Origin: Candidatus Nitrospira nitrificans
GTDB lineage: Bacteria > Nitrospirota > Nitrospiria > Nitrospirales > Nitrospiraceae
Assembly (NCBI RefSeq): GCF_001458775.1
Contig: NZ_CZPZ01000004.1
Coordinates: 62,001-126,000 of the forward strand
Length of the DNA stretch: 64,000 nt
Direction of reading: 5' to 3'
In this document: positions 25,859-37,542 of the stretch, piece after piece
Layout of the letters: each line of letters opens with the position of its first letter
Numbering within the stretch: the first letter of the stretch is position 1
Position numbers and translations under genes: made by a program
Notes under the pieces: model-generated
Database searches by the model: none
What the model was told of the DNA's origin: nothing
Seen by the model: only the letters and a program-made list of their open reading frames with translations

Positions 25859-28036
25859 CTATCGCCCTTGTACCACAACCTGGGAAAAGTCGGCGAACGA
25901 CATGAACAACTCATCGACCTCTTTGAGCAACGTCAGCCGATTGCTGCGAATCGCCTTATCGTCCGCGTTGACCATCACCGCTTCGAAAAATGCATCAATG
26001 ATCGGCCTCAGCCCTACCAAGGAGTTCAATGCCTCCTGATCGTCACCCATCGACAGGGCGAACCTCATCTTCGCTCCTTCTTCGGCGACTGCCTTGTGAA
26101 GCGCCGATTCCGACGGATGCTGAAACTTCGTCGCATCGACCGGCCGGCGTTCCCACTGCTCTTTTTCCACCAACCGATGCGCCCGCTTGAAACCGACGAT
26201 CAACGGATCGAACTCCGGCTTTCTCGTCACGGCTTCAAGCGCCTTCATCTTCTGCACAAGATCGCCGAGATCCACCGATGTATCATAGGCTGACTTCAGC
26301 ACCGAGTCGATGACGTCGTCGCGCAGACCATGCGCGATCCGGACATAGTGCCGAACCCGTTCAAAGACAAACTCCATGATTTGCCGGAGGCCCTCCCGCT
26401 CGGATCCGGACACGTTCGTGAACCCGTCCTCCGATACACGGTTCATGGCCTGACTGATGTATGTCCCCAGATTGACTCGAAGCTTCCCTTCCAGGAGAAG
26501 CCGGACAATCGCGGTCGCATGCCGCCGCAGCGCAAACGGATCTTCCGAGCCGGTCGGCACCATGCCGACGTGGAAAAACGCGGCGACGGTATCGAGGCGG
26601 TCGGCCAAAGACAGGACTTGCCCCGCAACCGTTTTTGGCAACTCCCCTTCAATCGCGCGCGGAAGATACTGTTCTCGAACCGCCTGGCTCACGGCCTCGG
26701 ACTCGCCGTCATGCTTCGCGTACTCGCCGCCCATGACACCCTGCAGTTCAGGAAACTCACCGACAATCCCGGTCAGCAGGTCCGCCTTTGCAAGCGATGC
26801 CGCGCGAACGCAGGTCCGACGGAATTCCTCATCTTGCGGGCATAGATGGGCTGCAAGCGCTTCTGCGAGTTTCTTGACCCGCTCCTGCTTCTGCGCCATC
26901 GTCCCGAGCTTGTGATGGAAGGTAACGCCCGTGAGTTTCCGTCCCCGTTCCTCCAGGGTGACTTTCCGGTCTTCGTCGAAAAAGAATTTCGCATCCGCCA
27001 ACCGCGCCGCCAACACCCGCTCATTCCCCGCCCGAATGAGCGACATGTTTTTGGGTTCATTGTTGGCGATCGCAATAAAATGCGGCACCAGTTTGCCGGA
27101 CTTCTTATCCCTGGCCGAGAAGAACCCCTGATGTTCTTTCATCGACGTAATGAGGATTTCCGAAGGCACCGCTAAGTATTCTGTCTTGAAGCTGCCAAGA
27201 ACGGCACAGGGCCACTCCGTGGTATACACCGCCTCATCGAGCAAGGTGTCATCCGGATTCAATCCGACACCCGCCTTGACACAGAGCCGATCGACTTGCT
27301 GCTGAATCGACGCTCGACGGCGTTCGGGATCAAGCATCACCCCTAGCTTTTCAAGACCCTTGCTGTAGGTCTTGAAATCCCGCACAGTGATGGGCTTTCC
27401 ACCGCCCATCACGCGATGGCCGGACGTCCGATTACCGGCTTTGATACCGGCCACTTGTACCGGCACCACCTTGCCGCCATACAATGCAACGACCCAGCGC
27501 ACGGGCCGGGCGAAACGCAACCCCGTCTCGTTCCACTTCATGGCCTTCGGGAAAGCCAGCGTTTCAAAAAGGTGCGGAAGCAATTCCGGAAGCAGGGTTA
27601 CGGTCTTGCGTCCGGCATCGCGCTTGACGGCGAACAGATACTCGCCCTTCGGCGTGCTCCGAATCTCCAGGCCTTCGACCGTGGCGCCCTGTCCGGCCGC
27701 AAATCCCATCGCCGCCTTTGTGGGTCGGCCGGCCTGATCGAATGCCACTATTTTCGATGGCCCCATCGTTTCTTTGACCACCGCGGCTTGGTGCGCAAGC
27801 AACTCGTCCACGACCAAGACAAGCCGCCGAGGGGTCCCGTAGGTCTTGATGGACCCGAACGACAATCGGGCATCCTGAAAGAGGCGGGTGGCTGATTCTC
27901 GAAGAGCCGTCAGGGCCGGCGCGACAAATTCAAACGGCAGCTCCTCCACGCCGATTTCGAACAACAGCTCGGCGGTAGGGTTGGAGCGGCGAGTCGTGTG
28001 TTGACGGGGTTTCTTTTTCACGGGCGGGCGCTTCAT
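25859..28036 (-). CDS. glyS: Glycine-tRNA ligase beta subunit
   Basis: 725 residues from ATG 28036, which overlaps the glyQ stop as ATGA; a longer frame runs into glyQ. After a basic N-terminal extension ([11 protein letters not shown]), family motifs follow: [68 protein letters not shown] and a C-terminal anticodon-binding/DALR-like region. The alpha2beta2 bacterial-type GlyRS charges tRNA-Gly; the beta subunit binds tRNA. No usual segment is missing. Confidence 0.95.
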   Translation of the reverse strand: MKRPPVKKKPRQHTTRRSNPTAELLFEIGVEELPFEFVAPALTALRESATRLFQDARLSFGSIKTYGTPRRLVLVVDELLAHQAAVVKETMGPSKIVAFDQAGRPTKAAMGFAAGQGATVEGLEIRSTPKGEYLFAVKRDAGRKTVTLLPELLPHLFETLAFPKAMKWNETGLRFARPVRWVVALYGGKVVPVQVAGIKAGNRTSGHRVMGGGKPITVRDFKTYSKGLEKLGVMLDPERRRASIQQQVDRLCVKAGVGLNPDDTLLDEAVYTTEWPCAVLGSFKTEYLAVPSEILITSMKEHQGFFSARDKKSGKLVPHFIAIANNEPKNMSLIRAGNERVLAARLADAKFFFDEDRKVTLEERGRKLTGVTFHHKLGTMAQKQERVKKLAEALAAHLCPQDEEFRRTCVRAASLAKADLLTGIVGEFPELQGVMGGEYAKHDGESEAVSQAVREQYLPRAIEGELPKTVAGQVLSLADRLDTVAAFFHVGMVPTGSEDPFALRRHATAIVRLLLEGKLRVNLGTYISQAMNRVSEDGFTNVSGSEREGLRQIMEFVFERVRHYVRIAHGLRDDVIDSVLKSAYDTSVDLGDLVQKMKALEAVTRKPEFDPLIVGFKRAHRLVEKEQWERRPVDATKFQHPSESALHKAVAEEGAKMRFALSMGDDQEALNSLVGLRPIIDAFFEAVMVNADDKAIRSNRLTLLKEVDELFMSFADFSQVVVQGR

Positions 28037-28926
28037 CGATGTGCGACCTGCGTCTTCATCAGTGGATATCCCAACGCGTCTCGCTCGTCCAGATAGCGCT
28101 CGGCGCATTGCCTGGCCAATGCCCGCACCCGCGCGATGTACCCCGTCCGTTCCGCCACACTGATCGCCCCGCGGGCATCGAGGAGGTTGAAGAGATGGGA
28201 TGATTTGATGCAGTAGTCATAGGCCGGCAGCGTCAGGCGCTTGTCGGTCTGCGCGAGCAATCGCTTGCATTCCGCTTCGTTTGCCTGAAAACCTTGCATC
28301 AGCATCGTGACGTCCGCTTCCTCGAAATTGTAGCGCGACCCCTGCACCTCGGTTTCGTGATGAATGTCCCGATACGACACCTGGTCGGTCCACGCGAGAT
28401 CAAAGACGTTGTCCACCCCCTGTAGATACATCGCGATGCGCTCCGTCCCGTAGGTGATCTCGCCGGTGATCGGGCTGAGTTCAATCCCGCCGATCTCTTG
28501 AAAATACGTAAACTGGGTGATCTCCATCCCGTCCAGTCTCACTTCCCATCCGAGTCCCCATGCCCCCAGCGTCGGAGACTCCCAATCGTCCTGGATGAAA
28601 CGAATGTCATGCTCCTTGGGATTGATCCCCAGCCGGGCCAGACTTTCCAGATACAGTTCTTGAAAATTGTCCGGTGAAGGCTTCAGCACGACCTGATACT
28701 GATAGTAATGTTGAAGACGGTTGGGGTTTTCGCCATAGCGGCCGTCCGTCGGACGGCGGCATGGCTGCACATAGGCCGCCCGCCACGGCTCCGGTCCAAG
28801 TGATCGCAGAAATGTGGCGGGATGAAATGTCCCCGCGCCCATTTCCATGTCATAGGGTTGATGAATCACACAACCGTGATCGGCCCAGAAGCGATGGAGA
28901 GTCAGAATAAGTTCTTGGAACGTCAC
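28033..28926 (-). CDS. glyQ: Glycine-tRNA ligase alpha subunit
   Basis: 297 residues, the normal length. Class II catalytic-subunit motifs are clear: [62 protein letters not shown] and [17 protein letters not shown]. It binds glycine and ATP. It is first in the glyQS pair, with a 4-nt overlap to glyS. About 300 nt upstream (28927-29231) contain nothing I can assign. Confidence 0.97.
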   Translation of the reverse strand: MTFQELILTLHRFWADHGCVIHQPYDMEMGAGTFHPATFLRSLGPEPWRAAYVQPCRRPTDGRYGENPNRLQHYYQYQVVLKPSPDNFQELYLESLARLGINPKEHDIRFIQDDWESPTLGAWGLGWEVRLDGMEITQFTYFQEIGGIELSPITGEITYGTERIAMYLQGVDNVFDLAWTDQVSYRDIHHETEVQGSRYNFEEADVTMLMQGFQANEAECKRLLAQTDKRLTLPAYDYCIKSSHLFNLLDARGAISVAERTGYIARVRALARQCAERYLDERDALGYPLMKTQVAHR

Positions 28927-29231
28927 AGAACCTACAGCCTGGTCGGGAGAGACGATTCGATGTTATCTTCGAAATACCACGCCAAGCTAGCAAGAATGCT
29001 TTTCTCCTGTCAAGGAACAGGCCCTCTAGATCAATCACTTATGGATAAAGCGCGCAGCAAACATCTGATCGCCGCGGAGTATCCTCACGGCTGCGGTAAA
29101 TTCCTCACCGGGCTAAGTCACCTCGGCAAAAGCCATCCGGTGAGAGACTCGGAGAATGCACAAACACAAGGCCTTATGTAGGGTCTTATCTACGAATGGC
29201 CACCCCCGCCGATAAGCGGAACCCCTGTCGC

Positions 29232-29399
29232 TTAACAGACCCTCGCGCTTCGAGTAAGTCCGTCCTTCATCGTCGAAAACTTCCGCAGCAGATCCGTATA
29301 CAGAAGTTTGAGCAGACCGTTCTCATGCTCCAATTCCCTCAGGCGCTTCATCGTGGGCGCCTTTCGATTCTGCGTTTCCAAGAATGTTGCTTTGCGCAT
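29232..29399 (-). pseudogene. IS3-family transposase OrfA remnant with the HTH deleted
   Basis: ATG 29399 keeps a strong ribosome site (AGGAGG, 8 nt upstream). The 55-residue product starts MRKATFLETQ, the typical OrfA beginning. It then jumps to MKRLRELEHENGLLKLLYTDL, the OrfA C-terminal leucine-zipper segment, and ends with an unrelated-looking tail. The helix-turn-helix between them, ~45 residues in intact members, is missing. No OrfB (DDE domain) follows. This is an internal-deletion relic of an IS3-type element, and no inverted repeats were recognised. Confidence 0.6.
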
Positions 29400-29755
29400 G
29401 ATGCCCCTCCTGGTTAGACGACATGGTTCTTGCGTGAACACTTTGCCAAAGACTGATCGATGATAACCCCGTGACAATGTAGACTCGTTGCCGGCTCTTG
29501 GGTTTCTATGCAACCTGAGACAGGCAACGACTGAGCAAACTTGATACCACGCAGTGCCACACATAAGGAGTGAGTGAAAATTACCGCAACGCAGGTAGTT
29601 CCGCGACTCAATAACGCGGGATGAGTCTGGAACGGATTGATGGCTGAATCAGATGTGGTATCGAGTTGGATACTGCGGTGGATCAAAAACTATACAGGCG
29701 AGCATCAAAAATATTTCAAAGAATGCCACTCTGCGACATGACATAAGCCCACCCA

Positions 29756-32173
29756 TCACCCTAACTTCGCCACCGTCACCCCATCCCCCCCTTCGGCTCG
29801 ATCGCCGGGGCGAAATTCGGCGACATAGGGCGAGGCTTTCAGATACTCACGCAGGACGGATTTGAGTCGACCAGTCCCGTGGCCGTGAATGATGCGGAGG
29901 AAGGGCGCTCCATCTAACGTCGCCCGATCCAAGGCCGCCACGACCTGATCGAGTGCCTCATCCGCGGCTTGGCCCCGCACATCCACCACGGTCTGTTCAT
30001 CAAGCCCCAGTCCACCGCCCGTTGAAAACCGGCGGGAGTCGGACGGCGAGGGTGTCTGCGGTGGTGCTCCGGAACCGGTTTCACGTGCCAAACCCACCAG
30101 ATTCGAGACGGTCGCCAGCAACTCGCCCTCGCCGACTTTGACCCGAACCCGTTTTTTCCCCTGTGGCGGTTCAAGCAAACTCCCCGTCATGCCCAGTCCG
30201 ACGATCTCAACGACATCGCCGACCGTCAGTTGTTCAACCGGAACCGGTTCACTCGCGGGAGCCAGCTCCTGTCGCGTTTTCACTTCCAGCTCACTGAGTC
30301 GCTGCTTGGTCTCTTTCGCTTTGATGAGTTTCTGCTCTCGCTTCAACGAATCGACGGTGGCCTGAACCTCGGCCCGTGCCCGTTGAAATTGTTCGCCCAG
30401 TTTCTTCTTGAGCCCACGTCGAGCCTCCTGCTCGGCTTCTTCCAGTTGCGCGCGAAGCGCCTGCGCCTCCCGAGCCGCTTGTTCGGCTTCTAGTCTAGCC
30501 CGTTGAGCCCTCTCGCCGTCTTCAGTCAGTTGACGTTGCTTGCGCTGCAAATCAGCCATCAACTCGTCAAGCCGGTGATCCTCATGATGTAACCGCCTCC
30601 GCGCATCGTTCAGAATGTTTGAATCCATACCCAGGCGGCCGGCAATCTCAAAGGCGGATGAACCGCCGGGAATCCCGATGAACAATCGATAGGTCGGCGC
30701 CAATCGTTCCACGTCGAACTCCACGCTGGCATTCATAAAACCGGAGGTCGTCTGCGCCAGCTCTTTGAGCGCGCCGTAATGCGTCGTCACCACCACCTTC
30801 ATGTTCAGCTCAGCCAAGCGGCACAGCAGCGCCTCGGCCAACGCCGCGCCTTCTTGCGGATCGGTGGAAGTCACAGGCTCGTCCAAGAGAACCAGCGAGC
30901 GAGGCGTGGAACGTTCGCTCGACATCGGTTGGGCGGCGCTCTCGGAGAGGAGTCGGATCAGGCTCGTCATATGGGCGGAATAGCTGGACAGATCGCGGGT
31001 CAGATCCTGCGCGTCGCCGATATCGGCGTAGAGATCGGTAAACAGCGCCATCTCCGATTCCGGAGCGCAGGGGAGATGCAGTCCGGCCCGTGCCATAAGG
31101 GCAAACAGCCCGACGATTTTCAGTGTGACGGTCTTTCCTCCCGTGTTCGGCCCGGAAATCACAAGGACACGGACCTTCTCATCCATCGACACGTCGTTCG
31201 CGACGACATGATCTTTCGCGATAAGCAACAGCGGGTGCCGTGCCTGCTTGAGCATCACGCGACCATCCCCATTCAAGACGACGGGGCGACACTTCAGTCG
31301 ACGACTCATCTCGGCCTTTGCTCGAATGACATCACAGTCAGCCAGTACCGCCATGCCTTGGCCGATATCCCCCGCTCTTGAGGCCACGAGAGCGGTGAGT
31401 TCCCGCAAGATGCGCTGGACCTCCCGTTCAATCTCCAAATCCGCCACTTTGATGGAATTGTTCAGCTCAACCAATTCCCGCGGCTCCAGAAAGACGGTGG
31501 CCCCGCTGGACGACACATCGTGGACGATCCCGGGAATTCTCCCTCGCATGTCCGCCTTCACCGGCACGACGTAACGCCCCTCTCGCTGAGCGAAATACGA
31601 CTCTTGGAGCACATCCGCATAGCGCTTGGAGTGGAGGAGCTGCTCAAGCTGCTGCCGCATCTCTTGCTTCAACCCCTGAGCCTGGTGAGTCAGACGCCGT
31701 AGCTCCGGCGAGGCCGTATCTTTCATGGAACCGTCCGACTGGATTGCGCCCTCGATGGCCCTCAGGACACCCTTCAAGGTTTGTGTGATATGCAGTGGCT
31801 CCAAGACTCGCGCCAAAGCCTGCAGCGCGCCTTGGTGAGCCTCGGCGTACCGCGCTACGTCCGCCATCAGGGCCAGCACCACCGCACAGTCCCGCAACTC
31901 GACGGCCTCAAGCGCGCCTCCCTTTCCGGATCGGATCAGTTGCTCACGAATATCGGGGAAGGTGAGCGCCGGCATCGGATCACTCCCCTCCAGCACGCTC
32001 ACCATCTCAGTCGTCTCTTGTTGGCGCCGGCGCGCTTCCGCGAGGTCGCACGATAAGACGCACGCCCGGCATTGAGCCGCTCCCATCGCCGATTGCGCAT
32101 GCGCTGCCAGAAATTCAAGGACACGAGCCCACTGCAATACCTCCATCGCGTGATCTGATAATGATTTATTCAT
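29756..32173 (-). CDS. mutS2: MutS2 family ATPase/endonuclease
   Basis: 805 residues from ATG 32173 (MNKSLSDHAMEVLQWARVLEFL); an upstream TTG in frame is less likely. The core and clamp regions are followed by the MutS ATPase with Walker A VISGPNTGGKTVTLK and the signature DLSSYSAHM, then LVLLDEPVTSTDP and VVTTHYGALK. A long coiled coil (~510-640) precedes a KOW-like segment and a C-terminal Smr domain (VDVRGQAADEALDQ, FLRIIHGHGTGRL). MutS2 proteins act on branched DNA or collided ribosomes rather than in mismatch repair. The gene stands alone. Confidence 0.93.
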   Translation of the reverse strand: MNKSLSDHAMEVLQWARVLEFLAAHAQSAMGAAQCRACVLSCDLAEARRRQQETTEMVSVLEGSDPMPALTFPDIREQLIRSGKGGALEAVELRDCAVVLALMADVARYAEAHQGALQALARVLEPLHITQTLKGVLRAIEGAIQSDGSMKDTASPELRRLTHQAQGLKQEMRQQLEQLLHSKRYADVLQESYFAQREGRYVVPVKADMRGRIPGIVHDVSSSGATVFLEPRELVELNNSIKVADLEIEREVQRILRELTALVASRAGDIGQGMAVLADCDVIRAKAEMSRRLKCRPVVLNGDGRVMLKQARHPLLLIAKDHVVANDVSMDEKVRVLVISGPNTGGKTVTLKIVGLFALMARAGLHLPCAPESEMALFTDLYADIGDAQDLTRDLSSYSAHMTSLIRLLSESAAQPMSSERSTPRSLVLLDEPVTSTDPQEGAALAEALLCRLAELNMKVVVTTHYGALKELAQTTSGFMNASVEFDVERLAPTYRLFIGIPGGSSAFEIAGRLGMDSNILNDARRRLHHEDHRLDELMADLQRKQRQLTEDGERAQRARLEAEQAAREAQALRAQLEEAEQEARRGLKKKLGEQFQRARAEVQATVDSLKREQKLIKAKETKQRLSELEVKTRQELAPASEPVPVEQLTVGDVVEIVGLGMTGSLLEPPQGKKRVRVKVGEGELLATVSNLVGLARETGSGAPPQTPSPSDSRRFSTGGGLGLDEQTVVDVRGQAADEALDQVVAALDRATLDGAPFLRIIHGHGTGRLKSVLREYLKASPYVAEFRPGDRAEGGDGVTVAKLG

Positions 32174-32303
32174 ATCGAATGTGCGGTCCACCGGACTGAC
32201 GGTCAAACTCTAGCCAAGATCTCGATCGACAGGCAAGATGGGCGAGGCTCGGAACCCACGGAATCGTATTCTCCCCCTTTCCACTGAGCCCGCGTCTCAA
32301 ACC

Positions 32304-32333
32304 TTGACAAGAAGGAGAAGGCATCGATACTAT
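32304..32333 (+). promoter_or_regulatory. Sigma70-type promoter for gap
   Basis: TTGACA at 32304-32309 and TACTAT at 32328-32333 are separated by 18 nt, 63 nt before the gap ATG. It lies in the divergent gap between mutS2 and gap and reads toward gap-pgk-tpiA-secG. Confidence 0.6.
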
Positions 32334-32366
32334 CATTTGTTCCGGCGAAACACCTGGTTATACTGA

Positions 32367-33410
<1,044 letters not shown>

Positions 33411-33501
33411 ATGTGGCACCAGGGATGACGGGGCACGTTTCACACGAATCCATCCCTCTGACCAATTTATCAGTTCACAGCACCTACGAGAGGAGCGCTC
33501 G

Positions 33502-34701
33502 ATGAACTTGCACAAGAAGACCATCGACGATGTGCAACTTCGCGGCAAGCGCGTCATCATCCGCGCCGACTTCAATGTGCCGCTCGATGAATCGCTGCAA
33601 ATTACCGACGACACCCGCATCCGGTCCACTCTGCCGACGATCAATCGCGTCGTCGATGAAGGCGCCAAAGTCATTCTTTGCTCTCACCTCGGTCGGCCGA
33701 AAGGCGCTTTCGAACCGAAGTACAGCCTCGCCGCTGTCTCAAAGCGTTTGGGACGACTGCTCGGGAAAGAAGTGGTCTTCGCGCCGGACTGTATCGGCCC
33801 GGCCGTTGAAAAGCTGGTCGCCAAGATGAAGGACGGAGATGTGCTGTTACTGGAAAATCTCCGTTTTCATACCGGAGAGGAAAAAAACGACGATGGCTTC
33901 GCCAAAGCCCTGGCCTCGCTGGGCGATGTCTTCATCAACGACGCCTTCGGGGCAGCCCACCGAGCCCATGCATCGACCGTCGGAATCACGAAGTACATTA
34001 AGGACGCAGCGGCTGGAGCGCTGCTCAAGAAGGAAATTGAGTATCTCGAAGGCGCCATCGCCAATCCCGTGCGCCCGTTTGCCGCCGTCCTGGGAGGCGC
34101 GAAGGTGTCCGGAAAGATCGGCGTGATTGAAAACCTGGGCAAGAAGGTCGACAAGGTCATCATCGGCGGCGGCATGGCGTTTACGTTCCTGAAGGCCAAA
34201 GGCATGGAGATCGGCAACTCCCTCGTTGAAATGGATATGCTGGATTTCGCGCGAGGAATCGAAGAGCATGCGCTCTCGCGAGGAGTCAAATTTTACCTGC
34301 CCGTCGATTGCGTTGTCGCAACCAGCCGAGAGGTCGGCGCTGAAACGAAAATCGTCCCGGTGCAAGAGATCCCCAAAGGATGGTATGCCCTCGATATCGG
34401 GCCGGCCTCGGTCAAACTCTTCAATGAGGCGGTCCAAAACGCGAAAACCATCCTGTGGAACGGACCGATGGGAGTCTTTGAAATCGACGCCTACGCCAGA
34501 GGCACCATGGCGATGGCTCACGCAATCGCCGATGCCTATGCGCTCACCATCGTCGGCGGCGGCGAAACGGCGTTGGCCGTTCATCGGTCCGGCGAATCGG
34601 AGAATATGTCATTCATCTCGACCGGAGGGGGCGCGGCCCTGGAATTACTCGAAGGCAAAACACTTCCAGGCCTGGCGGCCCTGCCTGACCGCGCGGACTG
34701 A
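33502..34701 (+). CDS. pgk: Phosphoglycerate kinase
   Basis: 399 residues, monomeric bacterial length. N-terminal substrate motif RVIIRADFNVPLDE and basic-patch SHLGRPKG precede LLENLRFHTGEEKND. The C-terminal nucleotide domain shows AVLGGAKVSGKIGVIENL, GGGMAFTFLKAKG and STGGGAALELLEG. It converts 1,3-bisphosphoglycerate and ADP to 3-phosphoglycerate and ATP, or the reverse in carbon fixation. GAGGAG precedes the ATG. It is 91 nt after gap and 43 nt before tpiA. Confidence 0.97.
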   Translation: MNLHKKTIDDVQLRGKRVIIRADFNVPLDESLQITDDTRIRSTLPTINRVVDEGAKVILCSHLGRPKGAFEPKYSLAAVSKRLGRLLGKEVVFAPDCIGPAVEKLVAKMKDGDVLLLENLRFHTGEEKNDDGFAKALASLGDVFINDAFGAAHRAHASTVGITKYIKDAAAGALLKKEIEYLEGAIANPVRPFAAVLGGAKVSGKIGVIENLGKKVDKVIIGGGMAFTFLKAKGMEIGNSLVEMDMLDFARGIEEHALSRGVKFYLPVDCVVATSREVGAETKIVPVQEIPKGWYALDIGPASVKLFNEAVQNAKTILWNGPMGVFEIDAYARGTMAMAHAIADAYALTIVGGGETALAVHRSGESENMSFISTGGGAALELLEGKTLPGLAALPDRAD

Positions 34702-34744
34702 TTCACACGCCCGACAACTGTAACGGAAATCCTTGGAAATCGCC

Positions 34745-35527
34745 GTGCGCACTGTCCTGATCGTCGGCAATTGGAAAATGAATAAGACCGCGTCTGAAGC
34801 GACCATCTTCATTCGCGATCTGAACGCGCGTGTTTCTGCTCAGCTGCCGAACCTTGAGCTCGTCGTGGCTCCCCCGTTTACGGCGCTCGAATCGGTCCGC
34901 ACGGCGCTGGGCGCTTCGTCTCCGATTCAACTCGGAGCGCAGGATCTGTTCTGGGAAGATCAGGGTGCCTACACGGGAGAAGTCTCCGCGCCGATGCTCA
35001 AGGATCTCGGTTGTCGCTACGTCATTGTCGGGCATTCAGAGCGGCGAACCATCTTCGGCGAACAGGGCGATCGGATCCAGAAGAAGATCCGAGCGGCGCT
35101 CAACCACGAGTTGCGCCCCATTCTCTGCATCGGCGAGACGATGACGGAACGAGACAACGGCACGACCGACGACGTACTGACGCAACAATTGCGCGACGGC
35201 CTGTCCGGCCTTGCCGCGGAGGCGCTGGCCACCGTCACCATCGCGTATGAACCGGTCTGGGCCATTGGGACCGGTAAGTCGGCCACGACCGAGCAAGCCG
35301 TCGAGGCCCACCGGGCTATTCGGCGAGTCCTTGCCGCCACAGCCTCTCCCGCGATCGCCGACCGCGCGAGAATTCTCTATGGAGGAAGCGTCACGCCCCA
35401 CAATATCGAATCGTTACTGGCCTCGGACCAGATCGACGGCGCGCTTATCGGTGGCGCTTGTCTCCAAGTCGAGTCCTTTGCTACAATCGCGACGGTTGCG
35501 TCCGTCGCTCGATCAATCGGAGTCTGA
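34745..35527 (+). CDS. tpiA: Triosephosphate isomerase
   Basis: 260 residues from GTG 34745, chosen because the family begins MRTVLIVGNWKMNK; an in-frame TTG 12 nt upstream is the alternative. Active-site elements are complete: Lys in NWKMNK, His in IVGHSERRTIFGE, the Glu loop AYEPVWAIGTGKSAT, and the phosphate-binding ILYGGSVTPHN. It interconverts dihydroxyacetone phosphate and glyceraldehyde-3-phosphate. It lies between pgk and secG, an arrangement common in bacteria. Confidence 0.96.
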   Translation: MRTVLIVGNWKMNKTASEATIFIRDLNARVSAQLPNLELVVAPPFTALESVRTALGASSPIQLGAQDLFWEDQGAYTGEVSAPMLKDLGCRYVIVGHSERRTIFGEQGDRIQKKIRAALNHELRPILCIGETMTERDNGTTDDVLTQQLRDGLSGLAAEALATVTIAYEPVWAIGTGKSATTEQAVEAHRAIRRVLAATASPAIADRARILYGGSVTPHNIESLLASDQIDGALIGGACLQVESFATIATVASVARSIGV

Positions 35528-35533
35528 GATCTC

Positions 35534-35890
35534 ATGCTGTATACGTTGATTGTTATTGTCCATGTCTTTATCTGCTTCCTGATGATCGGGGCGATTCTTC
35601 TCCAATCGGGGAAGGGGGCTGAAATCGGCGCCGCGTTCGGAGGATCCAGTCAGACGGTGTTCGGCAGCCGTGGCCCGGCAAATTTTCTGAGCAAGCTGAC
35701 GGTCGTTGTGGCGGCCGTGTTCATGGTGACATCGTTCAGTCTGGCCATTTTAGCCAAGCAACGAAACTTCTCTTCGACCGTCATCGACATGCAGCCCAAG
35801 AGCGAACCCACGGCTCCCCCGGCTGCTCCACCCGCTCAGCCTTCAGGGGATTCGCATCCTTCTGGAGAGACTCCCGCGGCAGGCCACTGA
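35534..35890 (+). CDS. secG: SecG, preprotein translocase subunit
   Basis: 118 residues. Two transmembrane helices (LIVIVHVFICFLMIGAILLQ and LTVVVAAVFMVTSFSLAIL) flank the conserved cytoplasmic loop SGKGAEIGAAFGGSSQTVFGSRGPANFLSK. A Pro/Ala-rich C-terminal tail (EPTAPPAAPPAQPSGD) is longer than in E. coli. It joins SecYE in the inner membrane and assists SecA-driven export. It is 6 nt after tpiA and ends the operon, converging on ilvE. Confidence 0.93.
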   Translation: MLYTLIVIVHVFICFLMIGAILLQSGKGAEIGAAFGGSSQTVFGSRGPANFLSKLTVVVAAVFMVTSFSLAILAKQRNFSSTVIDMQPKSEPTAPPAAPPAQPSGDSHPSGETPAAGH

Positions 35891-35985
35891 CCTGTTCTTC
35901 GCCGGTCGTCATTCGGCAATCGAGAGAGAGTCCCGGTCTATTTCACTCTCGATCGACGGTTGACGTTTTTGGGCTTGTAAGGGTA

Positions 35986-36900
35986 TCAGATACGAGTCAG
36001 CCAGGACTCGTGCGCGAGGTCTTCACCGCGCACGATTGAGAAGAAAGTGTCTTGGAGGGCGCGTGTCATCGGTCCTGGGGTGCCGGCTCCGATGCGCCGG
36101 TTGTCGATTTCTCGAACCGGGGTCAACTCCGCCGCGGTTCCCGTCACAAAAACTTCGTCGGCAATATACATTTCATCGCGCGTGAATCGTTCCTCCACCA
36201 CGGTGATGTTTCGCTCTTGAGCCAATTGGATGACGGAGTTTCGCGTAATCCCTTCAAGCACCGACGTCAACGGCGTTGTCTTGAGAACGCCCCGCCGAAC
36301 GATGAATACATTCTCTCCCGTTCCCTCGGCAACATACCCTTCCGGATCGAGAAGAATCGCCTCATCATATCCATCGGCCTTCGCCTGCCGCTTGGCCATG
36401 ATGGAGTTCACATAGTACCCGGATATTTTCCCCCGCGTCATGGACACATTCACGTGGTGCCTCGTAAAGGACGAGATGCAGGCGCGCATCCCATTGGCCA
36501 ATGCATCATCCCCCAAATAGGCGCCCCACCGCCAAGCGGCAATGCCCACCCGAATCGGATTGTCCCCTGGATGGACGCCCATCGCTCCATACCCGATATA
36601 GACCAGCGGACGAATGTAACAGGCCTCGAGACGATTCACGCGAACGGTTTCGATGATGGCGTCGGTGATCTGCTTTTTGTCATACGGCATGGCCATCATG
36701 CCGATATGGGCCGAATCAAACAGTCGATCGACATGTTCCTGAAGCCGGAAGATTGCGGATCCTGATTTGCCTTTATAGCACCGAATACCTTCAAACGCGG
36801 CAAGGCCATAGTGCAGTGAATGAGTGAGAATGTGGACGTTGGCCTCCCCCCACCCGACAAACTTCCCGTCCATCCAGATTTTATCAACCGGTTCCAACAT
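35986..36900 (-). CDS. ilvE: Branched-chain-amino-acid aminotransferase
   Basis: 304 residues from ATG 36900 (MLEPVDKIWMDGKFV), chosen because it gives the normal IlvE length; two further in-frame ATGs lie 24-33 nt upstream. Fold type IV PLP motifs are present: HSLHYGLAAFEGIRCYKG, RPLVYIGYGAMGV, a Lys in MTRGKISGYYVNSIMAK and EGTGENVFIVRRG. It interconverts Leu, Ile and Val with their 2-oxoacids. It is convergent with secG and read away from the PilZ gene upstream. Confidence 0.93.
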   Translation of the reverse strand: MLEPVDKIWMDGKFVGWGEANVHILTHSLHYGLAAFEGIRCYKGKSGSAIFRLQEHVDRLFDSAHIGMMAMPYDKKQITDAIIETVRVNRLEACYIRPLVYIGYGAMGVHPGDNPIRVGIAAWRWGAYLGDDALANGMRACISSFTRHHVNVSMTRGKISGYYVNSIMAKRQAKADGYDEAILLDPEGYVAEGTGENVFIVRRGVLKTTPLTSVLEGITRNSVIQLAQERNITVVEERFTRDEMYIADEVFVTGTAAELTPVREIDNRRIGAGTPGPMTRALQDTFFSIVRGEDLAHESWLTRI

Positions 36901-37039
36901 TGACGGCGATCTCCATCGAGCCATCGTACTCATTCCGCCCGTGAGGAGCGGGCGTGACGAACTATAGCGTGAGGCTGAACGTGGGTCAAGCAAACAGGCC
37001 GGCGAGCCTCCGAACCGACTCGCCTGATGATGGACGCGC

Positions 37040-37384
37040 TTACGTAGAGGCGCAATAAGCGCGCAGGCGGGCACTCAGAAACGTTCCGACTCGCTCTTCT
37101 CCCTCCGGACTCATGGTCACGACCTTGCCGCCGAACAACAGGCCGCGCACCCATCGAACAACGACGCGCTGGATTTCGACCGGCTCATCTTTGTCGGGAA
37201 GGGTGAGCCGGACGACCAGTTCCATTCCAGGGACTACTTGATGATCGCCCAAGACACGAAACCCGTTACGACACAGGTTTATCGCCGTTCCTTTTCCGAG
37301 GAAATCTCCGCCCAGATAGTACACGACACAGCGAACGGGAATCCGATGATAGGTGCGGATCACAAACTTGTTGGTGTAAGCCAT
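37040..37384 (-). CDS. PilZ-domain protein
   Basis: 114 residues from ATG 37384; a longer open frame upstream lacks domain similarity. The start MAYTNKFVIRTYHRIPVRCVVYYLGG has the RxxxR arrangement, and TAINLCRNGFRVLGD corresponds to the (D/N)xSxxG strand but with Cys-Arg-Asn in place of the canonical residues. Binding of cyclic-di-GMP is therefore likely but may be weakened. The later VVRLTLPDKDEPVEIQRVVVRWV is the usual PilZ beta-barrel end. It is a single-domain protein, so it would act by partner binding. It is upstream of ilvE and divergent from rplU. Confidence 0.7.
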   Translation of the reverse strand: MAYTNKFVIRTYHRIPVRCVVYYLGGDFLGKGTAINLCRNGFRVLGDHQVVPGMELVVRLTLPDKDEPVEIQRVVVRWVRGLLFGGKVVTMSPEGEERVGTFLSARLRAYCAST

Positions 37385-37542
37385 GATCTTGTTGCCGTCT
37401 CCCGATTGGTATCGCGGAAACACTGAAAACGCCCCCTCGCGACAGTGTGCCCAGCATACGTGTCGGCACGATCGCTCTCCTAGCCCTCCGAAGAGGGGGG
37501 CATGCGTGCGATCGCATACGCTCCCGATGCTCCTAGTTTGTC

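Noticed and set aside
28927-29231. Possible gene or tRNA upstream of glyQ
   Set aside because: No cloverleaf or conserved coding pattern could be built on either strand.
35891-35985. Terminator between secG and ilvE
   Set aside because: ATCGAGAG/CTCTCGAT can pair over a 19-nt loop, but there is no proper U-run at the stem base.
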